From Liopterus haemorrhoidalis (lineage: Eukaryota > Arthropoda > Insecta > Coleoptera > Dytiscidae), in contig OZ020616.1 of assembly GCA_963971575.1 (NCBI GenBank), positions 22,090,713-22,154,712 on the forward strand: 64,000 bases of DNA, written 5' to 3'. Below are positions 1 through 9,791 of the stretch, in pieces. Positions within the stretch are counted from its first letter, which is position 1, and every line of letters begins with the position of its first letter. Made by a program: the position numbers and the translations under genes. The notes under the pieces were generated by a model, which did not search any database, had not been told where the DNA came from, and was given only the letters and a program-made list of their open reading frames with translations.

Positions 1-1108
1 TAATCGACATATTTTTTAGTAGTAATACTGGCACAAGTATATAACTGGTGACTTTAAAAGTTATTCAATTTTAATAAAAGTACTCAATTATTATTTTTAA
101 CCGCCATTTTATATTCTGTCAAAAAACAGCTGATTGACAGAATAAAAAATATATGTATTTTGAGGAATAAGTCTTAACACAAAGTAGGTCACTTGATACA
201 CTTTAAAAAACACTACACACTGATATAGTTTTCACAAATTATTTATTTAATAAAATTTAAAAAATTTCAAAAGTTTGACAGATTTATAGGAATACATCTA
301 CTTATTTCACCGCGTGACGTCAGTCTTAAAAATAACAGTGAGATGTCTTAAACAACTTAAGTTTCTGAGCGTGAACTTAAGTTTCTATGGGAGTGAACCG
401 AAATATAAAATACATTTTATTTAAGATTTTTTTTTAAACTGATGAGCAGAAAAAAATTGCACTTCTATTATTCCAGAGGGAGAGGGGTTGAACGCCTAGT
501 ACCCCCAAGGCAGCGGCCTTGGTATGATTATTGCAAAATAAAGAATAAAATGTTCTTCTAAATTATCTATAATATAATACGCCACCGTGTGTCCTTGCGT
601 GGGTGCCTGTGCGTGTCTGTCGTCTAAAATCTAAAACAATTGAAGCGAGATTCCGAAATGTAACGAAATATTCCGAAGCTTACCGAAGTATATATTGACA
701 TATAATGCATACTAATAATAGTTGTTAATTGATATATTTACACAAAAAATAATATAAAGTAAAATTATTAGTAGCAGAAAAATAATTACTTTAAAAAATA
801 TTAGGTTTTGATGAAAGTAAGTAAGAAAAATGTGACTTTCTTTTCTTTATTATTATTTTTTCAATGCTTTATTATTTTTTATTTCTACGATTAACATTTT
901 AAATTATCTAACGTTTTAAATTTTTAAAAATGTAAATGTAATGCACTGAGTAAAACTTGCCTTGGTAAAAATTATAATTTTTACCAAGAATTACCGGCCG
1001 AGTTTGGTCATTCATATCAGCGTTCCTAGGTGACAATTTATTTGTGTGAATTTAAAGTTGGTTGGAAATATTTAAAATATTTTGGTAAAAATTATAAATT
1101 GATACATT
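1..1108. other. AT-rich sequence without a recognisable gene
   Basis: No reading frame with family resemblance is visible. A short self-complementary stretch lies near 964-995 (accttggtaaaaa / tttttaccaag-type arms). The string taatgcactgag near 940 recurs inside the inverted arms at 1670 and 4985, so this stretch probably also holds repeat debris. Confidence 0.5.
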
Positions 1109-1375
1109 CAATAGTTTGCACCTTTGAAATTGTATGTCATGTTGGTATTAAAACATGGTAAAAAATTTCACTTAAAATGTCATTCCATTTGACATATGTC
1201 ATAAAGATAAAGGATATCATAGTTATAGTGATCATAACCAACAAATCTGAAGTAGGTTTTACAGCGTAAGGAGTATTTTGAAATGACAAATTTGCATTTA
1301 AAAGTCAGTACTACACTATAAAAGTAACCAAAATAACCAGATCTGGTTTGACTTTACAAAAGTGAACGCAATATA
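1109..1375 (-). mobile_element. MITE-D, degraded copy
   Basis: This matches, in order, the interior of the short inverted-repeat element seen much better preserved at 31833-32130 and 54519-54816: caatagtttgcacc, tgtcatgttggtatt, gacatatgtcat, gatcataacc, ttttacagcgtaagga, and aaccagatctgg near the end. It ends in ttacaaaagtgaac, the MITE-D terminal motif. The left terminus is eroded. Orientation is opposite to the copy at 54519. It has no coding capacity. Confidence 0.7.
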
Positions 1376-1520
1376 TTAAAGCGGGCTATTAAATTAATAA
1401 TAATATTAACTATTAAATTTTACTGTGTAATAGTTTTTCACGATTTATTTCAAACTGATTTGAAATATAGTGTAAGTACGCTTTTTTCGTATGTATTTTT
1501 CCGTGTGTGTATTTTTTTAT

Positions 1521-1701
1521 GTGCACTTTTTTCCGTGTGCGTATTAATCCGTGTGCGTTTTTTTCGTGTGCGTATTTTTAAATTATATAAGTAATTGGAA
1601 AATTTATTTTAATAAATATATTTTAAATTTAACGCCTCAAATCATTTTTAGTTTTAACATTATAAAGGTAATGCACTGAGTGAAAATGAATCGTTTTTAC
1701 A

Positions 1702-1703
<2 letters not shown>
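1521..1703 (+). repeat. Left arm of a 3.6-kb palindrome
   Basis: This is the near-perfect reverse complement of 4958-5124, from gtgcacttttttccgtgtgc to acgattcattttcactcag read on the other arm. This arm has about 16 extra bases, an extra gtgtgcg unit. It abuts a TA microsatellite on its inner side. The two arms bracket the tRNA-like array and the Penelope fragment. Confidence 0.85.

Positions 1704-1756
<53 letters not shown>
1704..1756. repeat. (TA)n microsatellite
   Basis: Roughly 25 uninterrupted TA units separate the left palindrome arm from the first tRNA-like unit. Similar TA runs occur at 3413-3430 and 5127-5194, beside the other junctions of this structure. Confidence 0.9.
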
Positions 1757-1759
<3 letters not shown>

Positions 1760-1824
1760 AACAATGAAATTATTTTGAATTAACAAATATATAATTTTAA
1801 TAATGAAAATTGATATCAAAAATA

Positions 1825-1897
1825 CAACCTCCCCGGGAATCGAACCCGCATCCTAGAGATTACGCGTCTCAGTCCCCTGCCACAGGGCCATGGAGGC
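1825..1897 (-). repeat. tRNA-like module 1
   Basis: On the minus strand this reads gcctccatggccctgtggc (A-box-like) and, 30-40 bases later, gggttcgattccc (a consensus B box with T-arm stem). A gaga/tctc stem sits around a 7-base loop in the anticodon position. The acceptor and D stems pair imperfectly, so a pol III promoter-bearing tRNA derivative is more likely than a working tRNA. Confidence 0.7.
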
Positions 1898-2109
1898 ATG
1901 AGAATTGCATTTTGATATCAGTGGACAAGTCGTGACTTCAATTACACATAATTCATGTACGAAAGAGAAGCTGATTTTTCTATCGAAAAACACATTTACC
2001 ACTAATGTCTCAGTCAGTGCGTACACCACCCAAATATATAATAAACAATGAAATTATTTTGAATTAACAAATATATAATTTTAATAATGAAAATTTGATA
2101 TCAAAAATA

Positions 2110-2182
2110 CAACCTCCCCGGGAATCGAACCCGCATCCTAGAGATTACGCGTCTCAGTCCCCTGCCACAGGGCCATGGAGGC
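2110..2182 (-). repeat. tRNA-like module 2
   Basis: Same 73-base A-box/B-box module as at 1825-1897, one repeat period further on and apparently identical to it. Minus strand. Confidence 0.7.
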
Positions 2183-2394
2183 ATGAGAATTGCATTTTGA
2201 TATCAGTGGACAAGTCGTGACTTCAATTACACATAATTCATGTACGAAAGAGAAGCTGATTTTTCTATCGAAAAACACATTTACCACTAATGTCTCAGTC
2301 AGTGCGTACACCACCCAAATATATAATAAACAATGAAATTATTTTGAATTAACAAATATATAATTTTAATAATGAAAATTTGATATCATAAATA

Positions 2395-2467
2395 CAACCT
2401 CCCCGGGAATCGAACCCGCATCCTAGAGATTACGCGTGTCAGTCTCCTGCCACAGGGCCATAGAGGC
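2395..2467 (-). repeat. tRNA-like module 3, slightly diverged
   Basis: Same module as at 1825-1897. It carries substitutions in the anticodon-arm region (gtgtcagtctcc in place of gtctcagtcccc on the plus strand) and in the acceptor side (tagagg in place of tggagg). The B box is intact. Confidence 0.65.
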
Positions 2468-2747
2468 ATGCGAATTGCATTTTGATATCAGTGGACAAGT
2501 CGTGACTTCAATTACACATAATTCATGTACGAAAGAGAAGCTGATTTTTCTATCGAAAAACACATTTACCACTAATGTCTCAGTACACCACCCAAATATA
2601 TAATAAACAATGAAATTATTTTGAATCAACAAATATATAATTATATTTTATGTGTTTTTCGATAGAAAAATCAGCTTCTCTTTCGTACATGAATTATGTG
2701 TAATTGAAGTCACGACTTGTCCACTGATATCAAAATGCAATTCTCAT

Positions 2748-2820
2748 GCCTCCATGGCCCTGTGGCAGGGGACTGAGACGCGTAATCTCTAGGATGCGGG
2801 TTCGATTCCCGGGGAGGTTG
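2748..2820 (+). repeat. tRNA-like module 4
   Basis: Plus-strand copy of the 73-base module, with A-box-like tggccctgtggc and B box ggttcgattcc. Flanked by tgatatcaaaa and ttttgatatca. Confidence 0.7.
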
Positions 2821-3032
2821 TATTTTTGATATCAAATTTTCATTATTAAAATTATATATTTGTTAATTCAAAATAATTTCATTGTTTATTATATATTTGG
2901 TTGGTGTACGCACTGACTGAGACATTAGTGGTAAATGGGTTTTTCGATAGAAAAATCAGCTTCTCTTTCGTACATGAATTATGTGTAATTGAAGTCACGA
3001 CTTGTCCACTGATATCAAAATGCAATTCTCAT

Positions 3033-3105
3033 GCCTCCATGGCCCTGTGGCAGGGGACTGAGACGCGTAATCTCTAGGATGCGGGTTCGATTCCCGGGGA
3101 GGTTT
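3033..3105 (+). repeat. tRNA-like module 5
   Basis: Plus-strand copy of the module. Its 3' edge differs slightly (ggtttaattt where the others have ggttgtattt). A and B boxes are intact. Confidence 0.7.
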
Positions 3106-3317
3106 AATTTTTGATATCAAATTTTCATTATTAAAATTATATATTTGTTAATTCAAAATAATTTCATTGTTTATTATATATTTGGGTGGTGTACGCACTG
3201 ACTGAGACATTAGTGGTAAATGTGTTTTTCGATAGAACAATCAGCTTCTCTTTCGTACATGAATTATGTGTAATTGAAGTCACGACTTGTCCACTGATAT
3301 CAAAATGCAATTCTCAT

Positions 3318-3390
3318 GCCTCCATGGCCCTGTGGCAGGGGACTGAGACGCGTAATCTCTAGGATGCGGGTTCGATTCCCGGGGAGGTTG
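3318..3390 (+). repeat. tRNA-like module 6
   Basis: Plus-strand copy of the module, in the truncated last unit just before the TA run that adjoins the Penelope-like element. Confidence 0.7.
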
Positions 3391-3426
3391 TATTTTTGAT
3401 ATCAAATTTTCATATATATATATATA

Positions 3427-3478
3427 TATAATGTAGAAGTTATTGGGATAAACGGTGGAGGTAAGTAAACTCAACGAT
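3427..3478 (+). repeat. Penelope-like terminal repeat, left copy
   Basis: 52 bp from tataatgtag to actcaacgat, a perfect reverse complement of 4565-4616. It contains a consensus splice-donor-like ggaggtaagt. This copy lies downstream of the minus-strand reading frame. Confidence 0.85.
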
Positions 3479-3480
3479 TA

Positions 3481-3531
3481 CTGAGACCCAATATTTCGGT
3501 CAAATTTTTTTGACCTTTTTCAAGGGCTGAA
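3481..3531 (-). other. Hairpin motif next to the Penelope-like end, hammerhead-reminiscent
   Basis: On the minus strand a ggtc/gacc stem with an A/T-rich loop is preceded by a ttgaaaaa-type string and followed immediately by gaaat. Penelope-like elements often carry a hammerhead ribozyme motif in this position, with a conserved strand, stem II, then GAAA. The catalytic core here is not canonical because the expected G of CUGANGA is absent, so an active ribozyme is unlikely. Confidence 0.3.
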
Positions 3532-3903
3532 AATTTATTAAAATTAAGACAATATTTTACAGAATATAATTTAAAACTTACAAAGTAAAATTTAAGAGTG
3601 TCCTCTGGTGTTAAACATTACACTAATGACTAGATAATTTAAAAATTTAAACATAATATCACAAAAAATACAAAAATCTAAATATCACAGTCTATATAAA
3701 GAAAAAACGGTTATAAATGATATTGGCGCGTTCTAATTGGATGATATATGAAATATGTAGACCTTCTTCTTATTGTTCCAATAATATTTGGCGGAATCGC
3801 ATCATGTGACCATATTTTTTGCATCTCTTATCGTGCCGGTAATGTAGTGTCTGATATTCTGACTATAATCATGATAAGATATATTTTGTAAACAAATGCA
3901 GAC

Positions 3904-4566
3904 TTAACCTAAATTTTGTTCAGAGATATGTAGGAGATTCTTATAAATTGTGCTGAGGCCTTGTATATCTGTTTTGGCGTTCAGGTTGTCCTTATATTTG
4001 TTAATGAAACACATTTCCAAAAAGGTTCTTTTGTATGTATTTGTTTCAGTAGCCAGTATCTCTGTGTTATCAAAATTTGGTTTGTGAGATGTTGTAGATA
4101 TATGCTTGCTGAGCGTACAGCAGTTTGGTTTGCATTTGGCATCCGATATATGCTGTGTAATTCTATGACCTAAACCTTGAGAAGCTTGACCAATATAAGT
4201 TAAGTTACACTGGCAATCTACTTTGTATACCACATCTCGTTTCTTTTTTGCAGGTCTTTTATCTTTTAGGTGTGAAAAGAGTTGCCTAATCGTCCGTAGC
4301 GATTTTTCCGCAAGTGTTATATCCTGGTCCCTGAATATATTCTTGAAGATAGGTGTAACTTCTTGGATGTAAGGGATTGAAAAATACTTGGTTTTTGGTT
4401 GCACTTCATCTCTAGGACTGGTTATGGGTGTTTGAGTCATGCTGTTAAATACCACTCTATGTACAAGATTTTTTGGAAATCCACACTGTCTAAACTGATG
4501 TGCCAAGGTTTTTAAGTTCTTTTGTAAGAAAGAATGATGTGATATTTTCCTTACTCTACTAGACAT
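3904..4566 (-). pseudogene. Penelope-like protein, C-terminal part with GIY-YIG endonuclease
   Basis: The frame codes for 220 residues. Residues ~60-110 resemble the RT-to-endonuclease linker of Penelope-like proteins. A GIY-YIG domain follows: VYKV at 113-116, TYIGQ at 123-127, a downstream H/R helix (GLGHRITQH, 131-139) and the late acidic helix TFLEMCF (181-187). In Penelope-like elements this nuclease nicks target DNA to prime reverse transcription. The RT domain is absent, so the copy cannot act alone. The ATG lies at the edge of the right terminal repeat, so the apparent start may be an accident of truncation. A stand-alone GIY-YIG gene is less likely, given the flanking inverted repeats. 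Confidence 0.8.
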
Positions 4567-4616
4567 CGTTGAGTTTACTTACCTCCACCGTTTATCCCAA
4601 TAACTTCTACATTATA
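4565..4616 (-). repeat. Penelope-like terminal repeat, right copy
   Basis: Perfect inverted copy of 3427-3478, at the 5' side of the minus-strand frame. The frame's ATG overlaps its inner edge. Confidence 0.85.
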
Positions 4617-4957
4617 TAGTTTTGGAACGGAATAATCTTATATATATATATCAGTTCGGTTCCGGTTTTCGTTCCGGCAAAAATAACGTTTTTTTTCGGT
4701 TTTCTGTCCGAGTGATGAATTTTTAAATGCTTTTATTTGTATTAGAAATGTATTTTCTACTACTAGTGCATTCGTTGCCAAATGTGTTGGCAAACAAATC
4801 ATTACCTTAATGTGGAACTTGCTCAATACCTCACATTTCTTTCTCTAGCCATACGCCTAACTTTATCCAATTCAAATTGAATCAACTCTTTGCCCATTAT
4901 TAAAAACTGAACAAATAATAAGTATTATTCCGAATTATTTATTCATTAACTTTTTAA

Positions 4958-5123
4958 GATGTAAAAACGATTCATTTTCACTCAGTGCATTACCTTTATA
5001 ATGTTAAAACTAAAAATGATTTGAGGCGTTAAATATAAAATATATTTATTAAAATAAATTTTCCAATTACTTATATAATTTAAAAATACGCACACGAAAA
5101 AAACGCACACGGAAAAAAGTGCA

Positions 5124-5124
<1 letters not shown>
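4958..5124 (-). repeat. Right arm of the 3.6-kb palindrome
   Basis: Reverse complement of 1521-1703, running from gatgtaaaaacgattcattt to ggaaaaaagtgcac. A long TA run follows on its outer side. Confidence 0.85.

Positions 5125-5126
<2 letters not shown>

Positions 5127-5194
<68 letters not shown>
5127..5194. repeat. (TA)n microsatellite
   Basis: About 33 TA units directly outside the right palindrome arm. A shorter TA run follows at 5217-5228. Confidence 0.9.
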
Positions 5195-5199
<5 letters not shown>

Positions 5200-5619
5200 G
5201 TTGTTGTTCTTCCTTATATATATATATCGGTACTGGCTAGCCAGAGCCTATAGTAGCCGTCAACAATAATTTAGGTATTAAAATTAATTATAACTTACTA
5301 GTAGTATGCAGGAAGTGTCTCTTCCAGTCGGTATTTTTTAGCAGTTCACTTTTAACAGTGTACACTAGCACAGAAAGTAGTTGAGAGCCGTTGTTATCAA
5401 TGAAAAATGGAAATCGCTAAATACTTTTTAAACATGTGTCACAGCAAATTATAGATAAACTTCTAAAGCCGAGTACACACTTAGGAACATTCTCGATAGA
5501 TATGTATTCATAGATTGTATCAATGAGCACAAAGTTAGTTTGGCGCCCAGTATCTAGGGCTATTAATGCCAACCGAAAACCATTTACTTACCTGGACTAA
5601 AATAAGCGCCACAATTAAA
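5195..5619. other. No gene seen
   Basis: Anonymous AT-rich sequence between the TA run and the first P element. Nothing recognisable on either strand. Confidence 0.4.
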
Positions 5620-6529
5620 AAAATTGATGTGAAGGGTGAATTTTCACACATTTCAGGGTTTCGCAGGCATATAATAAGTAAAGGTGGCATGCTAAGTGTG
5701 TAGAATAAATTTTGCTTTGTAGTAATCACGGCAAAATGAACGATATTCTTAAAATAATTTATCGTCTGTTAATCTAAGATCTTTAAAAACAAATGTTACG
5801 TTAAAATATTTTTTTGTTAACTTTATTTCAAATACTTAATACCATTATTTAGGTTTCTAAATATGTGCAGTATTTTTTTATATAGCAAGGTCATTAAAAT
5901 TTTAAAAAAATGCGCCCATGGCTTGTCTACTCTGACCGGGAGAGAAGCTAGAATTCTGGGTAACTAGCGAGTGCGCTAACCATTACACCATGATACGTCT
6001 TCTAGTCTAGTGTGTTATATAACTAAATTACCAAATTTTGTAAATCGTCAACAAAAAAACACAAAAAATGCGTTATTTTCCGAAAACATAATCTGATCAA
6101 AAATACCTGTTGTACTATTCCAGTTCACACCAATGTACATTACTTAGAATTTTTTCAGATTTTTACTTTAAACCAACTGTGCTACAGGGTGTGGGACAAA
6201 TTTGTTTTTGCACAATTTTGGCAAAAATCACATAAAAAATCAATTTATTTTGCAAAAATAAAATTCTGATCGTTAATCCACGTACTAAGGGGTTTCATTT
6301 AATAACCTACTTAGATTAAAAAAAAAAAAATTCTATGAGCACATTTGTTTATGTTTTTTAGATGTTTTAGTATTTTTCCTATGTGCGGGTCAAAGAGTTC
6401 TATAAGCATGCCAAATTTCAACTCTCTAGGTTTAGCCGTTTGGCTACAAATTTTACCGAACCGACAGACAGACAAACGACAAAATGACGGTATAAGGGTT
6501 TTTTGGTCATACTTACAAAACCCTAAAAA
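5620..6529 (+). mobile_element. P element copy 1 (composite non-autonomous repeat)
   Basis: Family P recurs at 12523-14302, 42601-43103, 56241-57303 and 58340-59280. The left end is gatgtgaag-gtgaattttcacac followed by tcagggtttcgcagg. The right end is a ggtcatac.tacaaaaccctaaaaa string that is a partial inverted copy of it. Between them lie a tRNA-like module (5930-5996), a conserved body (aaaacacaaaaaatgcgtta, cataatctgatcaaaa, cgttaatccacgtac) and a gacagacag tract. There is no coding capacity. This copy shares with copy 5 an extra ~110-bp block near 5660-5830. Confidence 0.75.
5930..5996 (-). repeat. tRNA-like module inside P copy 1
   Basis: On the minus strand this reads catggtgtaatggttagcgc (A-box-like, resembling the D arm of a Glu/Asp-type tRNA), then a degraded B box ending ctcccggtca. 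It lies antisense to the P body. Confidence 0.6.
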
Positions 6530-6764
6530 TGCTTATATGAACGATAACTATTTGTGTTAGTGTAGTAAGATAAAAATCTGTCCCAAAAATGAAACAAATA
6601 TGTGTACGATGATAGGAAGCTGCAAAGAGGGCTACTGAACTCCATTATCACGGACATCTTATAAACGCGTTAAAATAAATGCAAATTTTCAAACATAAAA
6701 CAAAATGATGGGGGGCGAATTGGGCGTATTCGGTTAAAATGTGTAACATAAACAAATCTGTATC

Positions 6765-8063
6765 CAGGACTGGGAATATTTTAAATAAAATATTTCAATT
6801 ACTTTCTGGTATTTCAAATATTTTATTTCAAATACTTTAAAAAATGCTCTTGGTATTTGGATTTGCAAATACTTTCTGCGTGGTATTTGTATTTGATATT
6901 TCTTGCCTGAAAACGTCAGCATTTGAAATAATTACGAAGTATTTTTTTCTATAATAGTATTTCATATCTTCCCTGGTATTTCAAATCTTCCCTAGTATTT
7001 CAAATACTATCTTATATATCAAATATCATCTTACATTTCGAAAAATTTTGTCACAGTTTGGACTATCACGGAATCCAAACTGTGAAGGTAATTTAGGAGT
7101 CTAATTTTCACGAGTAATATAAATTAATATTTTAATGACAGTCACTGTAAAAAAATAGTAATTGGTGGAGCCAAAAAAATTATTTTTTCCACGACCACTA
7201 TAGAATTTACCAATTCTAAAACCAATTTTGATTTAGAAAGTTAATATTCTAACACAAGAGTTGGAATGTTATTCTAAAGCACTTATCTTCTTATGCATTT
7301 TGCGTGTATTTCATTCCATCACTTGTTATGAATAACTATTCTATGCTTTTTGTCTTTTGTTTTTGTAGGGTTACATTAAAATATATGCAATGTTTACATT
7401 AAATAAATGTAACATAACTTCCTAAAAAGTACTAAAATAGTGGCCGATGTGCGGTAAATTAAATTAAAAGTAAACAAATAATAAATAAAAAAATAAGTTT
7501 AATTAATTGATTAATTTGTTATGTAATATAAATTATTTGTTAAGATAAAACTAATTTGTTAAGATAAGACTCGTGGTTAATATAATAAGAATGTTCCACT
7601 CGTATCGAATTTTCTCATTCCAAACTTGTTACAGAATATACTATTACCTACGTGAAAACTTCGAACTAATCCTTTAATACTATACATAATTTACCAGAAC
7701 TGTAGAATTTTTTTTTTTATTTTTGAAGTAGAATTTTATTATTTAGTTTATTTGCTTTTTAAAACTAATTTACAGTCTTTATTATTCTCAATGTAGTTGT
7801 TGCGGTTCTAGATTATGTATGAAAAAATATATATTTTTTTTTCTATATTTCAAATATTTTGGGTATTTCGTATACTTGAGAAATTCAACCATTTTTCAGT
7901 ATTTGAATTATTTCTAGTATTTCAATTAGATTTATAGTATTCGAAATAATTCTAGCATTTTAAATACATTCAAAATATTTTAAATACATTACTTCAAATT
8001 CTTTGATCGATATTTGTAATATGGTATTTGAAATACTTTAACTGAGTATTTGGCACAGCTCTG
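6765..8063. mobile_element. hAT-type non-autonomous element
   Basis: The ends are caggactggg at left and, inverted, cagagctgtg at right. The subterminal regions are packed with (g)tatttcaaatac-type direct and inverted repeats, typical of hAT MITEs. The flanking octamers tctgtatc (6757-6764) and tctgtgtt (8064-8071) agree at 6 of 8 positions, consistent with a decayed 8-bp target duplication. There is no transposase frame. An unrelated AT-rich core at ~7030-7700 may be a further insertion. Confidence 0.6.
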
Positions 8064-8071
8064 TCTGTGTT

Positions 8072-8720
8072 ACACTTCTCACAAGTAGGAGCTTCTTCAT
8101 CTGGATTGGCATGTCCATGTGTCCGACAACCAGGGATGCCAGACGTCCCGCACAAGAATGAATTGTCCTGCGTCCCGCATAAACATTTAAATGTCCCGCA
8201 GGTAAAAAAAAAATACATATAAAATAACAAAATAATGTCATAAAAAGTGATCAAATATATTTCTTTCCTAACATGTATGAATTTTAGGCATTGGCAGGTA
8301 AGTTGCACGCTAATGATAGTGGGACGCTTTAAGCTGCGTCCAGATTAGCGAGCCGATCCTGTAACGTATCGCGTAATGTAACACGCCGTGTAATATTTTT
8401 GTCTAGTTTGGACGGGACCACGCACACAAGCCGAGCGGTTCGCAAAGCGCTCGATCTCAACCACTCTTGGGTTTTTTTTTTCTAATATGAGCTTCATGGG
8501 GCGTATGTAAAATTTGTAAAGAATATGTGTTCAATATTTCAACTAGCTGTAAAAAAACTCCAAGGCATTAATGTGACGATTGTTGAAGTATATTCACTTA
8601 CTAGCAGACCCGTTGCCAACAACGTTGGCAAATTGATATCGAATAAAAATCAATATAGCCAGGAATCAATTATTAAAATTTGCATGATTCTGCATATATT
8701 AACAAAATAAAAACGTTTCT
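8072..8720. other. No gene seen
   Basis: Short frames in the left part are fragments of repeats. A moderately GC-richer patch at 8335-8450 (cgtaacgtatcgcg etc.) has no recognisable relation to a gene. Confidence 0.4.
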
Positions 8721-9003
8721 TGATTATACCTAGGAAATCTTAAAAAGCCGCTCAATGCGTGTCGTTTAAAAATTAGTATCGGACCGGATATGGCCCGCGG
8801 GCCGTATGCTGAACATCAATGATATAGCTGTTTCTGATTATACCTAGGAAATCCTAAAAAGCTGCATAATGCGTGTCGTTTAAAAATTAATATCGGGCCC
8901 GGTACGGCCCGTGGGCCATATGCTGGACATCAATGGTATAGTTGTGTCGGATTATACCTAGAATATCCTAAAAAGCCTCTCAATGTGTGTCGTTTAAAAA
9001 TAA
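8721..9003. repeat. ~114-bp tandem repeat, 2.5 copies
   Basis: The string gattatacctag recurs at 8722, 8836 and 8950. Each unit also has aatgcgtgtcgtttaaaaat and a ggcccgcgggcc-like palindrome. The palindromic GC core resembles subterminal sequence of some hAT elements. Confidence 0.75.
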
Positions 9004-9531
9004 ATATGAGTATTAATTAACACAACATCATTTAATCAAGCCAAGGTATATACTGATTGGAGAGCTAAGATCTATATTCTCGCTAAGTGAACTGCTGTCG
9101 GAGAACGTCGTTCCTCACTACTCAGTTCGTGACCCACCGCATACCGAGGTACCGCTGGTACCCAGGAACTTAGCGTTACGGTCTGACACATAGGAATTAG
9201 GGCTTTTATATATAATGAATAACGTAAGGCAGTCCTTGATTGAGCATAAGAATGAATGCTGTTAGGAGCATGTTCATGAAATTATCCAAAACTGTGATAA
9301 CTTAGATGCTTTAAAGCGGTTTCAAATGGAAGCAAATAATTCATATTATGGCTATAATATATAAAGAGAAATGATTTAATTTCACTGACCACAAATATAA
9401 AATTGTCTCTAATTTAAGATATCGTAGAAATCACTAACTTATTTAAAATAGAAGTAAATCAAGATTTTCTGTTTGAATAATATATTTTACATACATCTTC
9501 CTAAAAAGGTTTATAGCAAATATAACGGATA

Positions 9532-9732
9532 TTGAAAGGCAATTACCGTGTGATCAAGATGTTTTTTTTTTTTAATTCTACTCCACAATTTTTAAAAATT
9601 ATTGTATACATTTTCTGTATTCCACATGCAAATGTAACATCTGAAAAGATTTTTAGTCTAATGACGAGTGCTTGGCGTAAAGATAGAAATAGGTTGATTC
9701 TAAAAAATTTGGAGGCCCAGTTAATGATATAA
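9532..9732 (+). pseudogene. hAT transposase, C-terminal dimerisation fragment
   Basis: A 66-residue frame contains IPHANVTSEKIFSLMTSAW followed by KDRNRL. This matches the pattern of the hAT-family C-terminal dimerisation region (IPHSNxxxERIFS...RNRL). Transposases of this family cut and paste hAT DNA elements. The N-terminal BED finger and the RNase H-like catalytic core are absent. The first ~25 residues, including a poly-Phe run, look like read-through of AT-rich DNA. A longer ancestral frame probably lay upstream, but I see no further conserved block. This is a dead fragment. Confidence 0.65.
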
Positions 9733-9791
9733 CAGAATTTCGGAATGAATTGTTCGGAATATTATTTCTTTTTTTTACTGCGGGTTTGTCA

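Larger units (their letters stand above)
1757..2640 (-). repeat. Three tandem ~284-bp units, each with a tRNA-like module (minus orientation)
   Basis: The string ataaacaatgaaattatttt recurs at 1757, 2041, 2326 and 2603, giving periods of 284, 285 and 277 bp. Each unit has an AT-rich spacer, a tRNA-like 73-mer with pol III A- and B-box motifs on the minus strand, and a tail ending cagtcagtgcgtacacc. The 73-mer is bracketed by the inverted pair tgatatcaaaa / ttttgatatca. The copies are nearly identical, so amplification is recent. I read it as a tRNA-derived SINE or similar module amplified in tandem; it is not a coding region. Confidence 0.8.
2641..3412 (+). repeat. Inverted half of the tRNA-like array (plus orientation)
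   Basis: The order of blocks is the reverse complement of 1757-2640, so the two halves meet head to head near 2641-2650 and form an ~800-bp-per-arm palindrome. Units start near 2650, 2936 and 3221. The last unit is cut off by a TA microsatellite at 3413-3430, next to the Penelope-like element. Confidence 0.8.
3427..4616 (-). mobile_element. Penelope-like element, truncated, with inverted 52-bp ends
   Basis: A GIY-YIG-bearing fragment is enclosed by perfect 52-bp inverted repeats (3427-3478 and 4565-4616). Penelope-like elements carry terminal repeats (pLTRs) that may be direct or inverted, and they encode an RT followed by a GIY-YIG endonuclease. Only the C-terminal part of such a protein is present here; the RT is missing. 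TA-rich sequence lies on both sides. Confidence 0.75.

Noticed and set aside
1825..3390. A cluster of six functional tRNA genes
   Set aside because: Acceptor and D stems pair poorly and the loop base before the anticodon is not T. The modules sit in a long tandem/inverted repeat, so a tRNA-derived repeat fits better.
1757..3412. CRISPR-like array of regularly spaced repeats
   Set aside because: The ~284-bp units are identical throughout with no unique spacers, and the setting is a eukaryotic transposon region.
8038..8308. Minus-strand frames at the end of the hAT MITE
   Set aside because: They overlap one another in two frames across the MITE boundary and show no conserved motif.
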